Both the position numbers and the translations under genes were made by a program. Under the pieces are notes generated by a model, which ran no database searches, had not been told where the DNA came from, and was given only the letters and a program-made list of their open reading frames with translations. Shown piece by piece: positions 44,280 to 53,679 of a stretch of DNA of 64,000 nt (the stretch's first letter is position 1; each line of letters starts with the position of its first letter). This DNA comes from Armatimonadota bacterium (GTDB lineage Bacteria > Armatimonadota > Fimbriimonadia > Fimbriimonadales > ATM1): contig QEUM01000006.1 of NCBI GenBank assembly GCA_003577165.1, positions 54,225 to 118,224 on the forward strand, given 5' to 3'.

Positions 44280-46372
44280 GACTTTGCTCCCAGTGCATCG
44301 AACCAACGCTTCGGCGTTGCAGGCAGAGTGCGAATCCTGACCCCCGTCGCGTTGTAAATTGCGTTGATCGTGGCCGCCGCCGTTGGAATCACGGGCGGCT
44401 CGCCGATGCCGGCGACCTTGTCGTGCGTGTCGAAGAGGACCACCTCGACGTCCGGCACCTCCATCGCTCCGATCACTCTATAGGACTCGATGTTCGCGTT
44501 GAGTTGCCTTCCCGTTGGCACGTCCATTCTGCGATCCTCCAGGAGCGCCATGCCGAGCCCCTGAATCACGCCTCCGATGACTTGGCTCTCCGCCGTCAGG
44601 CGGTTGATCGCATAACCGCAGTCCTGGACCGCGACGACCTTGATCGGTCGCACGTTGCCTGTCCAAGTGTCAACCTCCACTTCGACGAATTGCGCGCCGG
44701 CTACCCCCCCCTGCTGCAGCGCGCCGTTCCAGGAGCCGGACTCGGAGATTCCTCCCGCAGGCAACTTCGCGCACACTTCCTCGAAGCGCAGCGACTTGGA
44801 AGGATTCCCGCGAGCCTGCACTCGGCCTTTCGCGCACTCAAGTTCTCCCGCTGTGACGCCGAGGAGCGGCGCAGCCGTTTCGAATAGGCGGGCACGCGCA
44901 GCGAGCACAGCCATCTTTATCGTAGGCGCGATCGAAGCCGTCGTCACCGAACCTCCGGATCCCACGGAAGAGCCGAGCGACGATTTGCCGATGTCCGCTT
45001 TCACCCTCTCGAGCGGCAGACCGAGGTCCTCCGCAACGATCATCGCGACAACCGTTCGCGCGCCGGTGCCCAGGTCTTGCGTCCCGATCCCGGCCCACAC
45101 CGACCCGTCCTGGCCGATCTTGACGTCGCACCTCGAACCGCCGCGTCCGCCGCCGCCCCACGTGCTCACCGCACAGCCAATGCCGCGCTGGTATCGGCCC
45201 GTCGCCTGTCCGGGGTTTTTGTTGCGCCTCTCCCAGCCAATCTTGGCCGCGCCGAGTTCGAGTTGCGCGCTTCGAACCTGGCTCCCTTGATTCATCTGAC
45301 GAACCTTCACTCCGTCCAGGCCGAGTTTGCAAATGAGTTCATCCACCACGGACTCCATCAGGAAACTCGCCTGTGGATGTCCGGGCGCTCTCCACGCGCG
45401 CGCGGCCCCCGCATTGGTGGAGACGCTGTGCGTGCGTACGCGGAAATTGGGCACGCCGTAGATGTACGGGAAGGGAACCCCCCACCCGCGGCCCGGGCCG
45501 TTCGTGCCGTAAAGGTCGGCTTCGATCGCCAAGAGTTTTCCGTCAGCAGCCATTGCCGCCTTGCATTTCATGTATGCGTCGGGAGCATTGCCGCCCGCCA
45601 CTTGGTCTTCGTACCGGTCGAGCATGAGTTTGACCGGCTTTCCTGCGGCCTTCGCCAATCGCGCGCAAGTCGCGCCTTCGACGCCCGCACCGAATTTGCT
45701 TCCGAACCCCCCACCCATGTACTCACAAATAACAGTCAGGTTCTCCTGCGGAATGCCGAGCCCGCCGGAGAGTTCTCCAGCGACGCCGTGGACCGCCTGG
45801 GTCGAAACCCAGCAAGTCGCTCGATCATCTGCGTCCCATCGAAACACAATTCCGTGGGATTCGAGGCACAGGTGTCCCCGAACTGGGCAGTAGTACTCCT
45901 CTTCGATGACCGCGGCTGCGCTCGACCAAAACTGACCTGGGTCCTGGCCGCGCGCCTGTTCTTCCGGCGCGGACACGCGCGACGCGTCCTTCATCGCCGT
46001 AAGCGTCGTCACAGCATGCGATTGAACGTCGTAACTCACGCGAATCGCGCGAATCGCATCGAGTGCGATCTCCTCGCTGTCGGCTGCGACGGCCGCGACT
46101 TCCTGTCCCGCGTACCTCATCGTCGCGCCTTCGCGCGCCATTTCGATGACCGCTCGCACGCCCGGCATCGCCTTCGCCGCGCTTGTGTCGATCGCTTGCA
46201 CCGTCGCGAGCGCATGCGGACACCGCAGGATCTTTCCGTAAAGCATTCCGGGCAGGACGATGTCGAAGGTGTACTTCGCGGTTCCCGCCACCTTGCCGGG
46301 CCCGTCCACGCGCGGAACGTGCTTGTTAACGTATTGGGTGGTCTTCGGATCGTTCCATCGAACGTCTTGCAT
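44276..46372 (-). CDS. Molybdopterin subunit of a xanthine/aldehyde dehydrogenase
   Basis: 698 residues. Substrate-oxidising subunit of the xanthine oxidase family. Features: VPRVDGPGKVAGTAKYTFDIVLPGMLYGKILRCPHA, the molybdopterin regions GGGFGSKFG (about 217-225), RAWRAPGHPQASFLMES, IGTQDLGTGARTVVAMI, GSGGSVTTASIA, and the catalytic Glu in GIGEPPVIPTAAATINAIYNATGVR near the C-terminus. The pattern is closer to aldehyde/isoquinoline oxidoreductases than to true xanthine dehydrogenase. No leader; export would be with the Tat-carrying Fe-S subunit. Confidence 0.93.
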   Translation of the reverse strand: MQDVRWNDPKTTQYVNKHVPRVDGPGKVAGTAKYTFDIVLPGMLYGKILRCPHALATVQAIDTSAAKAMPGVRAVIEMAREGATMRYAGQEVAAVAADSEEIALDAIRAIRVSYDVQSHAVTTLTAMKDASRVSAPEEQARGQDPGQFWSSAAAVIEEEYYCPVRGHLCLESHGIVFRWDADDRATCWVSTQAVHGVAGELSGGLGIPQENLTVICEYMGGGFGSKFGAGVEGATCARLAKAAGKPVKLMLDRYEDQVAGGNAPDAYMKCKAAMAADGKLLAIEADLYGTNGPGRGWGVPFPYIYGVPNFRVRTHSVSTNAGAARAWRAPGHPQASFLMESVVDELICKLGLDGVKVRQMNQGSQVRSAQLELGAAKIGWERRNKNPGQATGRYQRGIGCAVSTWGGGGRGGSRCDVKIGQDGSVWAGIGTQDLGTGARTVVAMIVAEDLGLPLERVKADIGKSSLGSSVGSGGSVTTASIAPTIKMAVLAARARLFETAAPLLGVTAGELECAKGRVQARGNPSKSLRFEEVCAKLPAGGISESGSWNGALQQGGVAGAQFVEVEVDTWTGNVRPIKVVAVQDCGYAINRLTAESQVIGGVIQGLGMALLEDRRMDVPTGRQLNANIESYRVIGAMEVPDVEVVLFDTHDKVAGIGEPPVIPTAAATINAIYNATGVRIRTLPATPKRWFDALGAKS

Positions 46373-46375
46373 CTC

Positions 46376-47008
46376 TTATGCTCCCTTCATCTTCTTCGCG
46401 GCCTCGACTGCGGCCTCGAAAACCCGGTTGAATGTCCCGCACCGACAGATGTTCCCACGGCACGCGCGCCTCAGTTCCTCGTTGTCCGCGTTCGGGTTCT
46501 TCTTGAGCGCCGCCGTCACCGCCGTCACGAATCCAGGCGTGCAGAACCCGCACATCAGCGCGTCCTTCTCGACGAACGCCTGCTGCACTTCGCTCATCTT
46601 TTCAGGTGTGCCGAATCCTTCGACCGTCGTGATCTCCGACCCCTGCGCGTCGACGGCGAGAGTGAGACAAGCGTAAACCGGCTTGCCATCACGAAGCACC
46701 GTGCACGCTCCGCAGTTTCCTCGATCGCAAACCTTCTTCGGCCCCGTGATCTGCAGCCTCTCTCGAAGAGCATCGAGGAGGGTGACTCGCGGCTGCAATT
46801 TGAGTTGGTGCGTCTTGCCGTTGACCTTCAAGGTCACGTCCACCAGCCCTTCCTGAGCGGTCCCGCCCTGCTCGGCAGGTTCGGTGGCGTCGCCGTTGAC
46901 CTTCGTGCTGATCAATGCGCCGGCTCCGGTTACGGCGATCGCGGTTCCCGCTCCCCGCAGGAACTTACGTCGAGACAATGAGCGGCGATTGGGCGAATCT
47001 TCAGGCAT
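46376..47008 (-). CDS. Fe-S subunit of a xanthine/aldehyde dehydrogenase, Tat exported
   Basis: 210 residues. The Tat leader has SRRKFLRGAGTAIAVTGAGALIS. Two [2Fe-2S] clusters follow: the ferredoxin-type set CDRGNCGACTVLRDGKPVYAC (about 93-113) and the helical set MCGFCTPG...CRGNICRCG (about 150-190). It passes electrons between the Mo centre and FAD. With the Mo and FAD subunits it forms a periplasmic heterotrimer like PaoABC, but in the order Fe-S, Mo, FAD. First gene of the operon. Confidence 0.94.
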   Translation of the reverse strand: MPEDSPNRRSLSRRKFLRGAGTAIAVTGAGALISTKVNGDATEPAEQGGTAQEGLVDVTLKVNGKTHQLKLQPRVTLLDALRERLQITGPKKVCDRGNCGACTVLRDGKPVYACLTLAVDAQGSEITTVEGFGTPEKMSEVQQAFVEKDALMCGFCTPGFVTAVTAALKKNPNADNEELRRACRGNICRCGTFNRVFEAAVEAAKKMKGA

Positions 47009-47057
47009 GATTTCCTCCAGGGCCCGACGAGGGCGACATTCAAGTAACGGTCGTTCA

Positions 47058-47444
47058 TCAATGAACGGTTCCCACCGGTTCGGTCAGCAGAATTGCATAT
47101 CCGTCCGGATCGGCGATCAACAGCGTTCTCTCTCCGAAGAGGGGGTCCTCCACGTCGCGGAGCACGGATACGGACGCAGCCTTGAGGTCACGCGCAACGT
47201 CGAGCAGGTTCCGCACGCGCAGGTTGAGCACAACCCCTCCACCCCTCTCAATAATGGGGGTCCGCTCGCGCAGTGGCTGCTCCAACAGCAGAATCTCAAG
47301 ATGACCCGTCGCCAAGTACGCGAGACGATGCCCATCGCATTCGTTCATCTCGCGCAGCGAGAAGCCGAGCGAGTCCCGATAAAATCCAATGGACCGCTCC
47401 ATGTTTTGCACGTCCAGGATCAGGTGGGCAAAAACACTTTGCAT
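47058..47444 (-). CDS. VOC/glyoxalase-superfamily protein
   Basis: 128 residues with two beta-alpha-beta-beta-beta modules: FAHLILDVQNMERSIGFYRDSLGFSLREMNE and LNLRVRNLLDVARDLKAASVSVLRD, ending TLLIADPDGYAILLTEPVG. The His in FAHL and the Glu/Ile of the YAILL position are the usual first and last metal sites; Ile in place of Glu suggests a changed metal site or a resistance/lyase-type role. Reaction unknown. Just upstream of the dehydrogenase operon on the same strand, but with a separate start. Confidence 0.85.
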   Translation of the reverse strand: MQSVFAHLILDVQNMERSIGFYRDSLGFSLREMNECDGHRLAYLATGHLEILLLEQPLRERTPIIERGGGVVLNLRVRNLLDVARDLKAASVSVLRDVEDPLFGERTLLIADPDGYAILLTEPVGTVH

Positions 47445-47501
47445 GGGCCACCCCCGGCGGATCCCCGCCCGGTCGGCTGCTAGGTGATTCGCCGCCCCGT
47501 T

Positions 47502-47885
47502 TCAGATTCCTTCCGCGGAAACCACGGCTTTGGAAAGCGCAGCCCTCAGCGTCTGCGCCCCCGGGTGGTCTGGATCGCGAGCGAGGCACTTTTCGACCGT
47601 CGCCAGCGCCTCCGCCCGATGACCCTGGTCGCACAGAGCCACCGCCAAGTTGAAAAGCAGCTTCGGGTTCAGGGGGTCGAGGAACACGGCCTTGCGGCAC
47701 GCCGACAGGGACTCCTTCTTCCTGCCCAGTTTGTGGAGGGCGCAGGCGAGGAAGTCGTAGGCCACAGCGTCCCGCGGATGCTCGCCCAGCCAGGCCTCGA
47801 TCAGCGCGACCGAATCCTCGAACCGGCCCTCTCGTGCCAGTTCGCACGCCTGGTCCAGAACACTGGACTCTTGATTCGCCATCAA
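47502..47885 (-). CDS. Small TPR-repeat protein
   Basis: 127 residues made of about three tetratricopeptide repeats: LDQACELAREGRFEDSVALIEAWLGEHPRD, AVAYDFLACALHKLGRKKESLSACRKAVFLDPLN and PKLLFNLAVALCDQGHRAEALATVEKCLARDPDH. The consensus small residues (A, G, Y, A, P) sit in place. It likely works as a protein-protein adaptor. It is divergent from the coiled-coil zinc-ribbon gene; the 89-base gap holds both promoters. Confidence 0.88.
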   Translation of the reverse strand: MMANQESSVLDQACELAREGRFEDSVALIEAWLGEHPRDAVAYDFLACALHKLGRKKESLSACRKAVFLDPLNPKLLFNLAVALCDQGHRAEALATVEKCLARDPDHPGAQTLRAALSKAVVSAEGI

Positions 47886-47974
47886 CCCACCCTGAGGGCA
47901 GAGGCCCTACCCTATAGAGTACAGCATTAATCCGGAAATGCCAACCCCATTTCAATGCCGCTATAATCGGCCAG

Positions 47975-48703
47975 ATGCTAAACGAGGCCCTGAAGAAGCT
48001 GGCCCAAGTCCAACGAATTGACACGGCGATTCAGGAGCTGCATCGGAAGTTCGCCTCTCTGGACCCAGGAGGCAAGGCGAAGCAGAGATTCGACGAGGCG
48101 AAGGCCCGGAAGGAGCAACTCGACCATCGCCTCTCCGAGATTCGGGGCGAGATCAAGGACCTCGAACTCGAAAACTCCCGCCTGTCGCAGAAGTCGGACT
48201 CCGAAAAGAAGCGCCTCTACTCCGGGGGGGTCTACAACGCGAAGGACGCGGAAGCCATTGACCGAGAGGTCGCCAACCTCGCTCAAAGAGTCGCCAAGAA
48301 CGACGACAGACTCCTCGAACTCTACGAACTCGTCGAGCCCGCAAAGCTTGAAGCGGACGACGCGCATCAGGACTTCGAGGCCGCGAGCCGGCTGTACGAA
48401 GAGTACACCTCGCGCTACGATGCGATCAAGAAAGACTACGAGAACAAGATGTCTCAACTCCTCGGCGCGCGGAACAAGGCCGCGGCCCAATGCGACGAAG
48501 ACCTGTTGACGCGCTACGAGGCGATCCGCAAGCACCATCACGGAGTAGGCATCGCCCCCCTCCATGGTGATGAGTGCGGACAATGTCGCAGCAAGATCGC
48601 GCACCACATCGTCGCCGACGTGCAGGCGGGAGTCAGCCTTCAGACGTGCGAGAACTGCGCGCGAATTCTTTACTGGGAGGAGGCGAGCGAGGAGCAGGAT
48701 TGA
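47975..48703 (+). CDS. Coiled-coil protein with C4 zinc ribbon
   Basis: 242 residues. Residues 1-190 form a long antiparallel coiled coil (KLAQVQRIDTAIQELHRKFASL ... LRALGARNKAAAQCDEDLL). The C-terminus is a C4 zinc ribbon: CGQCRSKIAHHIV and CENCARILYW (about 198-232), as in the zf-RING_7/CdsZ family, whose members bind protein or nucleic-acid partners and are conserved across many phyla. The usual YSGGV-NAKD segment (about 88-95) is present. Its TGA overlaps the TTG start of the next gene. Confidence 0.88.
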   Translation: MLNEALKKLAQVQRIDTAIQELHRKFASLDPGGKAKQRFDEAKARKEQLDHRLSEIRGEIKDLELENSRLSQKSDSEKKRLYSGGVYNAKDAEAIDREVANLAQRVAKNDDRLLELYELVEPAKLEADDAHQDFEAASRLYEEYTSRYDAIKKDYENKMSQLLGARNKAAAQCDEDLLTRYEAIRKHHHGVGIAPLHGDECGQCRSKIAHHIVADVQAGVSLQTCENCARILYWEEASEEQD

Positions 48704-49620
48704 ACGAACAGCAGCTCTTCGCCTATCTCGGCAAGCAACTCGAGCCGGATGGCGATTCCGCCCTCGCTCCTCTGCGACTCGCCCCCTGGAAGCCCGAAAC
48801 CGGGCCGTACCACAAAGTTCAGTTCGTCATTGAAATCGCGGGCTCGAACCTAATTCCCGGCGATCGCGCGCGCGAACTGCTCGAACCAACCGTTCGCGCC
48901 TCGTTCGGTGAGCCCGAGGTCTATGTGATGGCGCCGGGCGAGAGGCGGTGGCGACCGCTTTGGTCGGGCGACAACTCCATGACCTTTGACAGCATGGCGC
49001 TCGCATGGGACTTCGTGACCTCATCTGGAAAACTCACCGCTGCCTCCGCATCGGAACTCTGGAAGCGCGCGGAGCAGTATGCGAGCGCACTCGGAAGACG
49101 CGCATTTCCTCTCCCCCCACCCGAAGACGCGGCCAAAGCCGCCGACAACCTCGAACAAGTGCGCGACGCGCTCGACATCGGCGTGGACGTGCTCTTGCGA
49201 ACTCTCGAGCCTCGACTCGACCTCACCGCGCTCGTGGTCGCCGCATACGAAGTGGGGTTCCGAATGGGCTCCTCGGGCGTACTGGAATGGCGGCAATCGG
49301 GTTGGCCGGAACCGCTGCTCACGATCCTCCCGGACGAGGGCGATGAGGTGTTCGGAGTGGACGCGCCGATCCGCGGAGTGGACATCGGTTTCACCGTGCC
49401 CTGCAGCCCGGACCCAGAGCAGTCCTTGGAAAGGCTTTTCACTGCCGCAGAGCGCATCGGCGCGAAGATGGACCTTCCCGTTCTGACGGAAGAGGGGGAG
49501 CCACTCTCAGAGTCCGCGAAGAGCAACATACGCAAAATGCTCGCTGCCGCCCTCGACACGTTCGACCGCATCCAGTTGAAGCCGGGCAGCGCGGAGGCGC
49601 TTCGCCTATTCGAGCCGTAA
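48700..49620 (+). CDS. Hypothetical cytoplasmic protein coupled to the zinc-ribbon gene
   Basis: 306 residues from TTG 48700, which overlaps the previous stop (TTGA), with GAGGAGC upstream. An open frame continues upstream of it within the zinc-ribbon gene but is not credible. The sequence has no leader and no motif I recognise; segments are GPYHKVQFVIEIAGSNLIPGDRARELLEPTVRASFGEPEVYVMAPGERRWRPLW and DIGFTVPCSPDPEQSLERLFTAAERIG. Translational coupling suggests it works with the coiled-coil protein. It ends 15 bases inside the convergent transferase gene. Confidence 0.7.
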   Translation: MNEQQLFAYLGKQLEPDGDSALAPLRLAPWKPETGPYHKVQFVIEIAGSNLIPGDRARELLEPTVRASFGEPEVYVMAPGERRWRPLWSGDNSMTFDSMALAWDFVTSSGKLTAASASELWKRAEQYASALGRRAFPLPPPEDAAKAADNLEQVRDALDIGVDVLLRTLEPRLDLTALVVAAYEVGFRMGSSGVLEWRQSGWPEPLLTILPDEGDEVFGVDAPIRGVDIGFTVPCSPDPEQSLERLFTAAERIGAKMDLPVLTEEGEPLSESAKSNIRKMLAAALDTFDRIQLKPGSAEALRLFEP

Positions 49621-50409
49621 AGACGAGAACCTCTGACGAAGATACTGAAGGTCCTCGACCGTGTCGAAGTCCATCGCGGTGAAGGGATGACAGTCCGCGA
49701 CGACGAACACATCCCCCCCCAATGCTCTGCCGACCGCGCGTTCAGCGTCTGAAATCGAAGCGCGCCCCAACAGATATCGCACAAGATTCAAAGCGCCGAG
49801 ACGGGTGACAAGTCTGAGGATGGACTTCCTGCGAGAGGAAGCGGTCTCAAGCGCCCCGAACGCCCTCCGAAGTCCGTTCGCCGACGCGGCGAACATTCCG
49901 CCGGCCGCGAACCTCCCCTCGCGCAAGCGAATGTATCGGAACTCCGCGCTCGGCAGCAGCCTCTCGACCTCTTCCTTACGACTCAATGCAGCCGAGAACC
50001 ACTCTCCCCCGGAGGCGTGCATCCGCAACTCAGTAGCCTCGATGAAGTGCCGAATGAAGTCGCAACGCACCAAGGGCAGATCGCAAGGCAGATAGAGCAC
50101 CGGGCCCGTTGCGCCCGATGTCTCAAGGCCGTGGAGCGCCGATCGAATGTTCGTCTCTCCTGGGTTCGCGAACGCGACGCGATCCGAGTAATCTGAAATG
50201 CACGCCCTGACCGACTCGTCTGCGACCAGCGTGGTAGACAGCCCCGCTTCCAAGCACGCATCCAATACGAACGCAACGGACGGCCTGCCTTCGAACTCGA
50301 CAGTAGCCTTCGACGCCGATCCGAATTCGCGAGCAAGCTGCGAGTCGAGCGAACCGCCCGCCGCGATGACGGCGCACCATTTCCCGCGATTCGCCTCCGA
50401 ACTCGTCAA
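49606..50409 (-). CDS. MobA-like nucleotidyltransferase
   Basis: 267 residues with the GT-A/NTP transferase fold: WCAVIAAGGSLDSQLAREFGSASKATVEFEGRPSVAFVLDACLEAG gives the nucleotide-binding loop in a degraded form, and GPVLYLPCDLPLVRCDFIRHFIEAT holds the metal-binding PCDLPL motif. The later GRFAAGGMFAASANGLRRAF is typical of MobA-like and cobinamide-type GTP transferases. The substrate may be molybdopterin or another phosphate ester; the usual GGxSxRxG loop is altered to GGSLDSQL, so activity is not certain. Confidence 0.78.
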   Translation of the reverse strand: MTSSEANRGKWCAVIAAGGSLDSQLAREFGSASKATVEFEGRPSVAFVLDACLEAGLSTTLVADESVRACISDYSDRVAFANPGETNIRSALHGLETSGATGPVLYLPCDLPLVRCDFIRHFIEATELRMHASGGEWFSAALSRKEEVERLLPSAEFRYIRLREGRFAAGGMFAASANGLRRAFGALETASSRRKSILRLVTRLGALNLVRYLLGRASISDAERAVGRALGGDVFVVADCHPFTAMDFDTVEDLQYLRQRFSSLRLE

Positions 50410-50427
50410 GGCAAGAAGTATGAAAGA

Positions 50428-50466
50428 TGAGCGGCGCAGTTCGTGAACCTCGAACTGCGCCGCTCA
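50428..50466 (-). terminator. Long perfect hairpin ending the second tricorn transcript
   Basis: TGAGCGGCGCAGTTCG-7-CGAACTGCGCCGCTCA, 16 perfectly paired bases with loop TGAACCT. On the minus strand TCTTTCATACTT follows, so it is placed to stop the tricorn transcript before the MobA-like gene. Confidence 0.82.
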
Positions 50467-50493
50467 GAAGGGCCTCAGGACTGACCTCTCGGT

Positions 50494-53400
50494 CTAACCG
50501 CCCCCACCTCGGAAGGGAGGATGGTTCGGTCGCTTGACCGGGTTGCGCTTGAGTTCGTCGAGAAGCACTTCGATCGCCTTGTCGAGCTGCGGGTCCTGAC
50601 CCTTGAACACGAGGTCCGGTCGGTTGTCCACTTCGATGTCGGGCGACACGCCGATGTTCTCGACTACCCACTGCGGCTTTCCATCAACGACGTCCCAGAC
50701 CGCGAATTCGGCAGCCGTCACCGCGCCGCCGCTCATCAAGGAGTAGCTTCCCGTGATTCCCACGAGCCCGCCCCACGTCCTCATTCCGATGACCTTGCCG
50801 AGGCCGGCCTTGCGGAAGAAGTAGGGGAACGCGTCGCCGCCGGAGCCACCGTACGGGTTGATCAGCATCGCCTTCGGACCAAGCACGGCCGGAGAGGGAG
50901 TGCGGAACGAGTTGCCGTAGCGAGGCTTCCACCACGCCATGTTCTGCCGCTGCAGCATTTCGATGAAGAACGTGGGGATGAATCCACCGCCGTTGTATCG
51001 TTCATCAACGATCAGCGCATCCTTATCCCACTGCGCATAGAGCATCTTGTAGAACTCGATGATGCCGCTGAACTGCGTGTCCGGAACGTACACGTATCCG
51101 ATCCTGCCGTTCGACTTCTGCTCGACGTATTCGCGCCGCGAGTCAATCCAGTCGGCGTTTCGCAGACCAGCCTCGCTCGCAATCGGCTGAACGAGCAGTT
51201 TTCGCGATCCGTCCATACCCGGCTTGCTGTTCACGGAGATCTCGACCACCTTGTCCGCCTTTCCGACGAGCATCTGATCAATGTCGCTGTTCGGGCCCAC
51301 AGGTTCGCCGTCGATCGCCACGATGTAATCGCCGTCCTGAACGTTCATTCCAGGCTCGTTAAGCGGTGCGCGGCGTCCGGAATCCCAGTTCTGACCACGG
51401 AACACCTTCTTGAATCGAATTCCGGAAGGCGTCCGTTCATAGTCCGCACCGAGAAGACCGGTTCCGATCGGCGGGTTTCCGGGGGTGGGGCCGGGCATCA
51501 CGTAGGAGTGTCCAGTCGCAAGTTCGCCGAGCAGTTCGATGAGCAAGTAGTCGAGATCGCTGCGATCACCGACCCACGGAAGCCAACCGGCATACTTGTC
51601 GCCCATCGCCTTCCAGTCCATGCCGTTCATCGTCGGCGCCCAGAAGTTGTCGCGCTCGTAACGCCACGCATCCCAGAAGCTCTGCGTCCACTCGGAGCGC
51701 GGATCAATCGTCGTCTCCATGTCGCCCGTGTTCACGCGGCCGTTGCCGACCTTCTGACCGGGAGCGACGGGAATCACGCCGACGACGGGCCCGGCGATGT
51801 AGACGAACTTATCGCGCTTCGGCGAAAATTCGCCCGCTTGGAAGCCTTCCAGAATCGGAGCCGCTTGTTTGCCTGCGAAGTCGAACTGGAAGAGAACGGG
51901 CCCGGACAAGTAGAACAGCCGTCCGGGAGCCGAAGCCGCAAGCACATAGTTCCCCGGGGGGAGAGGAAGAGCGAACATCCTGCCCCGGTCGAACTTCAGA
52001 TCCCACGCGGCCGCCTGCTTGGCGTCTCCGCCCTGGCCGCCGGAAGGATCCGTCTTCGGCGCCTCGTCGGCGACCTTCTCGATCTCGTTCTTCGGAGCGA
52101 AGGGAGAGGCCACGTCCGGCCTCAGCGTGTATCCATAAATGCGGAACGCGTCGCTGAAGATGAAGGACAACTCAAACGTTCCGATCGCCGGGTTGAAATC
52201 CCGCGCAGAAGCGAAGAACAGATACTTGCTCTCCGCGTCGAACACAGGAGTCTGGTCTTGGAAGAGCCCATCGCTCACCAACGACTCTTCTCGGGAGTCC
52301 ACGTTGTACAGGTAGACCTGGCCGAGCCCTTCGGCATTCGCCTTCGAGTACGCCAGCCACTTGCTATCCGGTGACCACACCGCGTCTTGGTAACCGCCCC
52401 ACTCGGCGAATCCAACCGTCGTGACGGTCTTCGCCTCGACGTCGAGCACGTACAGCGTGTTCCCGATGTCCATGAAGAACGCCCTCTTGCTATCGGGCGA
52501 CCAAGTCGCTGCGTTGTAGCCGATCTTTGCACCGAAAGTGAGTTGGATCGGAGCCTCGGACAAGTCCGACTTCTGTTTGTAGAACTCGTATTCGCCCGTC
52601 TTGTCGCTCAAGAAGAGAATCCATTTCCCGTCCGGTGACCATCGCGGGAATCTGTCGCGCACTCCGGCGGTCTTCGTCGCGTTGTAAGTCAGGCCTTCCT
52701 TCGCGGGCACGCTGAAGATTTCGCCGTGCGCTTCCAGCGCGACGCGCGTTCCGCTCGGAGAGATCGTCGCATCGGCGACTTCGTTCCCAACTTCCGCGCG
52801 GCGCGGGCGGGCACGAACGTGATCGGTGAAGACGGTGATCGGAATTGGATTGGTTTGATTCGACTTCAAATCGAATTTCCAAAGCCTCGCGTCCCTTTCG
52901 AACACGATCGTCCCCGTGCCTTCGCTCGGGAACTTCACATCGTAGTCGTTGAAGTTCGTCAACTTGCGCGACTTCTTCGATTGAGTGTCATACGCGTACA
53001 GGTTGTACACGCCGTCGCCGTCGTTCACGTAATAAACGTTGTTGCCGACCCACATGGGCCACATGGACGCCGACTTGTCTTTGTCCATCTCCCAGTAGCG
53101 GTGGTTCGCGGTGTCGTAGAACGAGATGAAACTCTGATTGCCGCCGCGATATCGCTTCCACGCGGCGTTCTCCGTGCTCATCCGAACATAGGCGAACGTC
53201 TTTCCGTCGGGGCTCGCGGAGCCTTGGCCGCCTTCGTCCATCGGAAGCGCGGCGGGAGTCCCGCCGGTCGCGGGAATCGTGAAAAGTTTCGTGTAACGCT
53301 GGGTCACCGATTCGCGCGCCGATCGAAACACGATCGCCTTGCCATCCGGCGTCCAATCCACCATCGTGTCGGCGCCGGGATGATACGTGAGACGCTTCGG

Positions 53401-53679
53401 CTCGCCGCCCGAACTCGGCATGACGTAGATGTCGGCATTGCCTTCATAGGTCGCCGTAAAGGCAAGCCACTTGCCGTCGGGCGAAAACTTGGCGCGCACT
53501 TCGGGGCCCGCGTCGTTCGTCAGTTTGCGAGCGATGCCGCCGCTCGCCGATGCTGTCCAAAGGTCTCCGGCATAAGAAAAGACCACTTGGTCGCCGTGGA
53601 TGTCGGGGAACCTCAGCAGTCTGCCCTCGACGGCGGGGCCTTGCGCGGAGACGATTGCGATTGCAGTGAGAAGAACCAT
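50494..53679 (-). CDS. Tricorn-like S41 peptidase (second copy)
   Basis: 1061 residues. Short signal peptide (MVLLTAIAIVSAQGPAVEG). Two beta-propellers of PD40 repeats (GGEPKRLTYHPGADTMVDWTPDGKAIVF ...) follow, then a PDZ-like domain (NVQDGDYIVAIDGEPVG) and the tricorn core: ELATGHSYV with the catalytic Ser/His pair, NPYGGSGGDAFPYFFRKAGL with the nucleophile Ser, and VVENIGVSPDIEVDN with the Glu. It cleaves peptides in the periplasm. Compared with the copy at 6309 it has the textbook GSGGDAFPY site. It is divergent from the DUF1800 gene. Confidence 0.94.
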   Translation of the reverse strand: MVLLTAIAIVSAQGPAVEGRLLRFPDIHGDQVVFSYAGDLWTASASGGIARKLTNDAGPEVRAKFSPDGKWLAFTATYEGNADIYVMPSSGGEPKRLTYHPGADTMVDWTPDGKAIVFRSARESVTQRYTKLFTIPATGGTPAALPMDEGGQGSASPDGKTFAYVRMSTENAAWKRYRGGNQSFISFYDTANHRYWEMDKDKSASMWPMWVGNNVYYVNDGDGVYNLYAYDTQSKKSRKLTNFNDYDVKFPSEGTGTIVFERDARLWKFDLKSNQTNPIPITVFTDHVRARPRRAEVGNEVADATISPSGTRVALEAHGEIFSVPAKEGLTYNATKTAGVRDRFPRWSPDGKWILFLSDKTGEYEFYKQKSDLSEAPIQLTFGAKIGYNAATWSPDSKRAFFMDIGNTLYVLDVEAKTVTTVGFAEWGGYQDAVWSPDSKWLAYSKANAEGLGQVYLYNVDSREESLVSDGLFQDQTPVFDAESKYLFFASARDFNPAIGTFELSFIFSDAFRIYGYTLRPDVASPFAPKNEIEKVADEAPKTDPSGGQGGDAKQAAAWDLKFDRGRMFALPLPPGNYVLAASAPGRLFYLSGPVLFQFDFAGKQAAPILEGFQAGEFSPKRDKFVYIAGPVVGVIPVAPGQKVGNGRVNTGDMETTIDPRSEWTQSFWDAWRYERDNFWAPTMNGMDWKAMGDKYAGWLPWVGDRSDLDYLLIELLGELATGHSYVMPGPTPGNPPIGTGLLGADYERTPSGIRFKKVFRGQNWDSGRRAPLNEPGMNVQDGDYIVAIDGEPVGPNSDIDQMLVGKADKVVEISVNSKPGMDGSRKLLVQPIASEAGLRNADWIDSRREYVEQKSNGRIGYVYVPDTQFSGIIEFYKMLYAQWDKDALIVDERYNGGGFIPTFFIEMLQRQNMAWWKPRYGNSFRTPSPAVLGPKAMLINPYGGSGGDAFPYFFRKAGLGKVIGMRTWGGLVGITGSYSLMSGGAVTAAEFAVWDVVDGKPQWVVENIGVSPDIEVDNRPDLVFKGQDPQLDKAIEVLLDELKRNPVKRPNHPPFRGGGG

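Noticed and set aside
45077..46981. Long rightward open frame of 634 codons antisense to the dehydrogenase operon
   Set aside because: It lies opposite two well-supported subunit genes, is Arg/Leu-rich without any motif, and is a GC-driven shadow frame.
50521..52374. Long rightward open frame of 617 codons antisense to the second tricorn gene
   Set aside because: The tricorn domains on the other strand are clear; the antisense sequence is Arg/His-rich with no domain.
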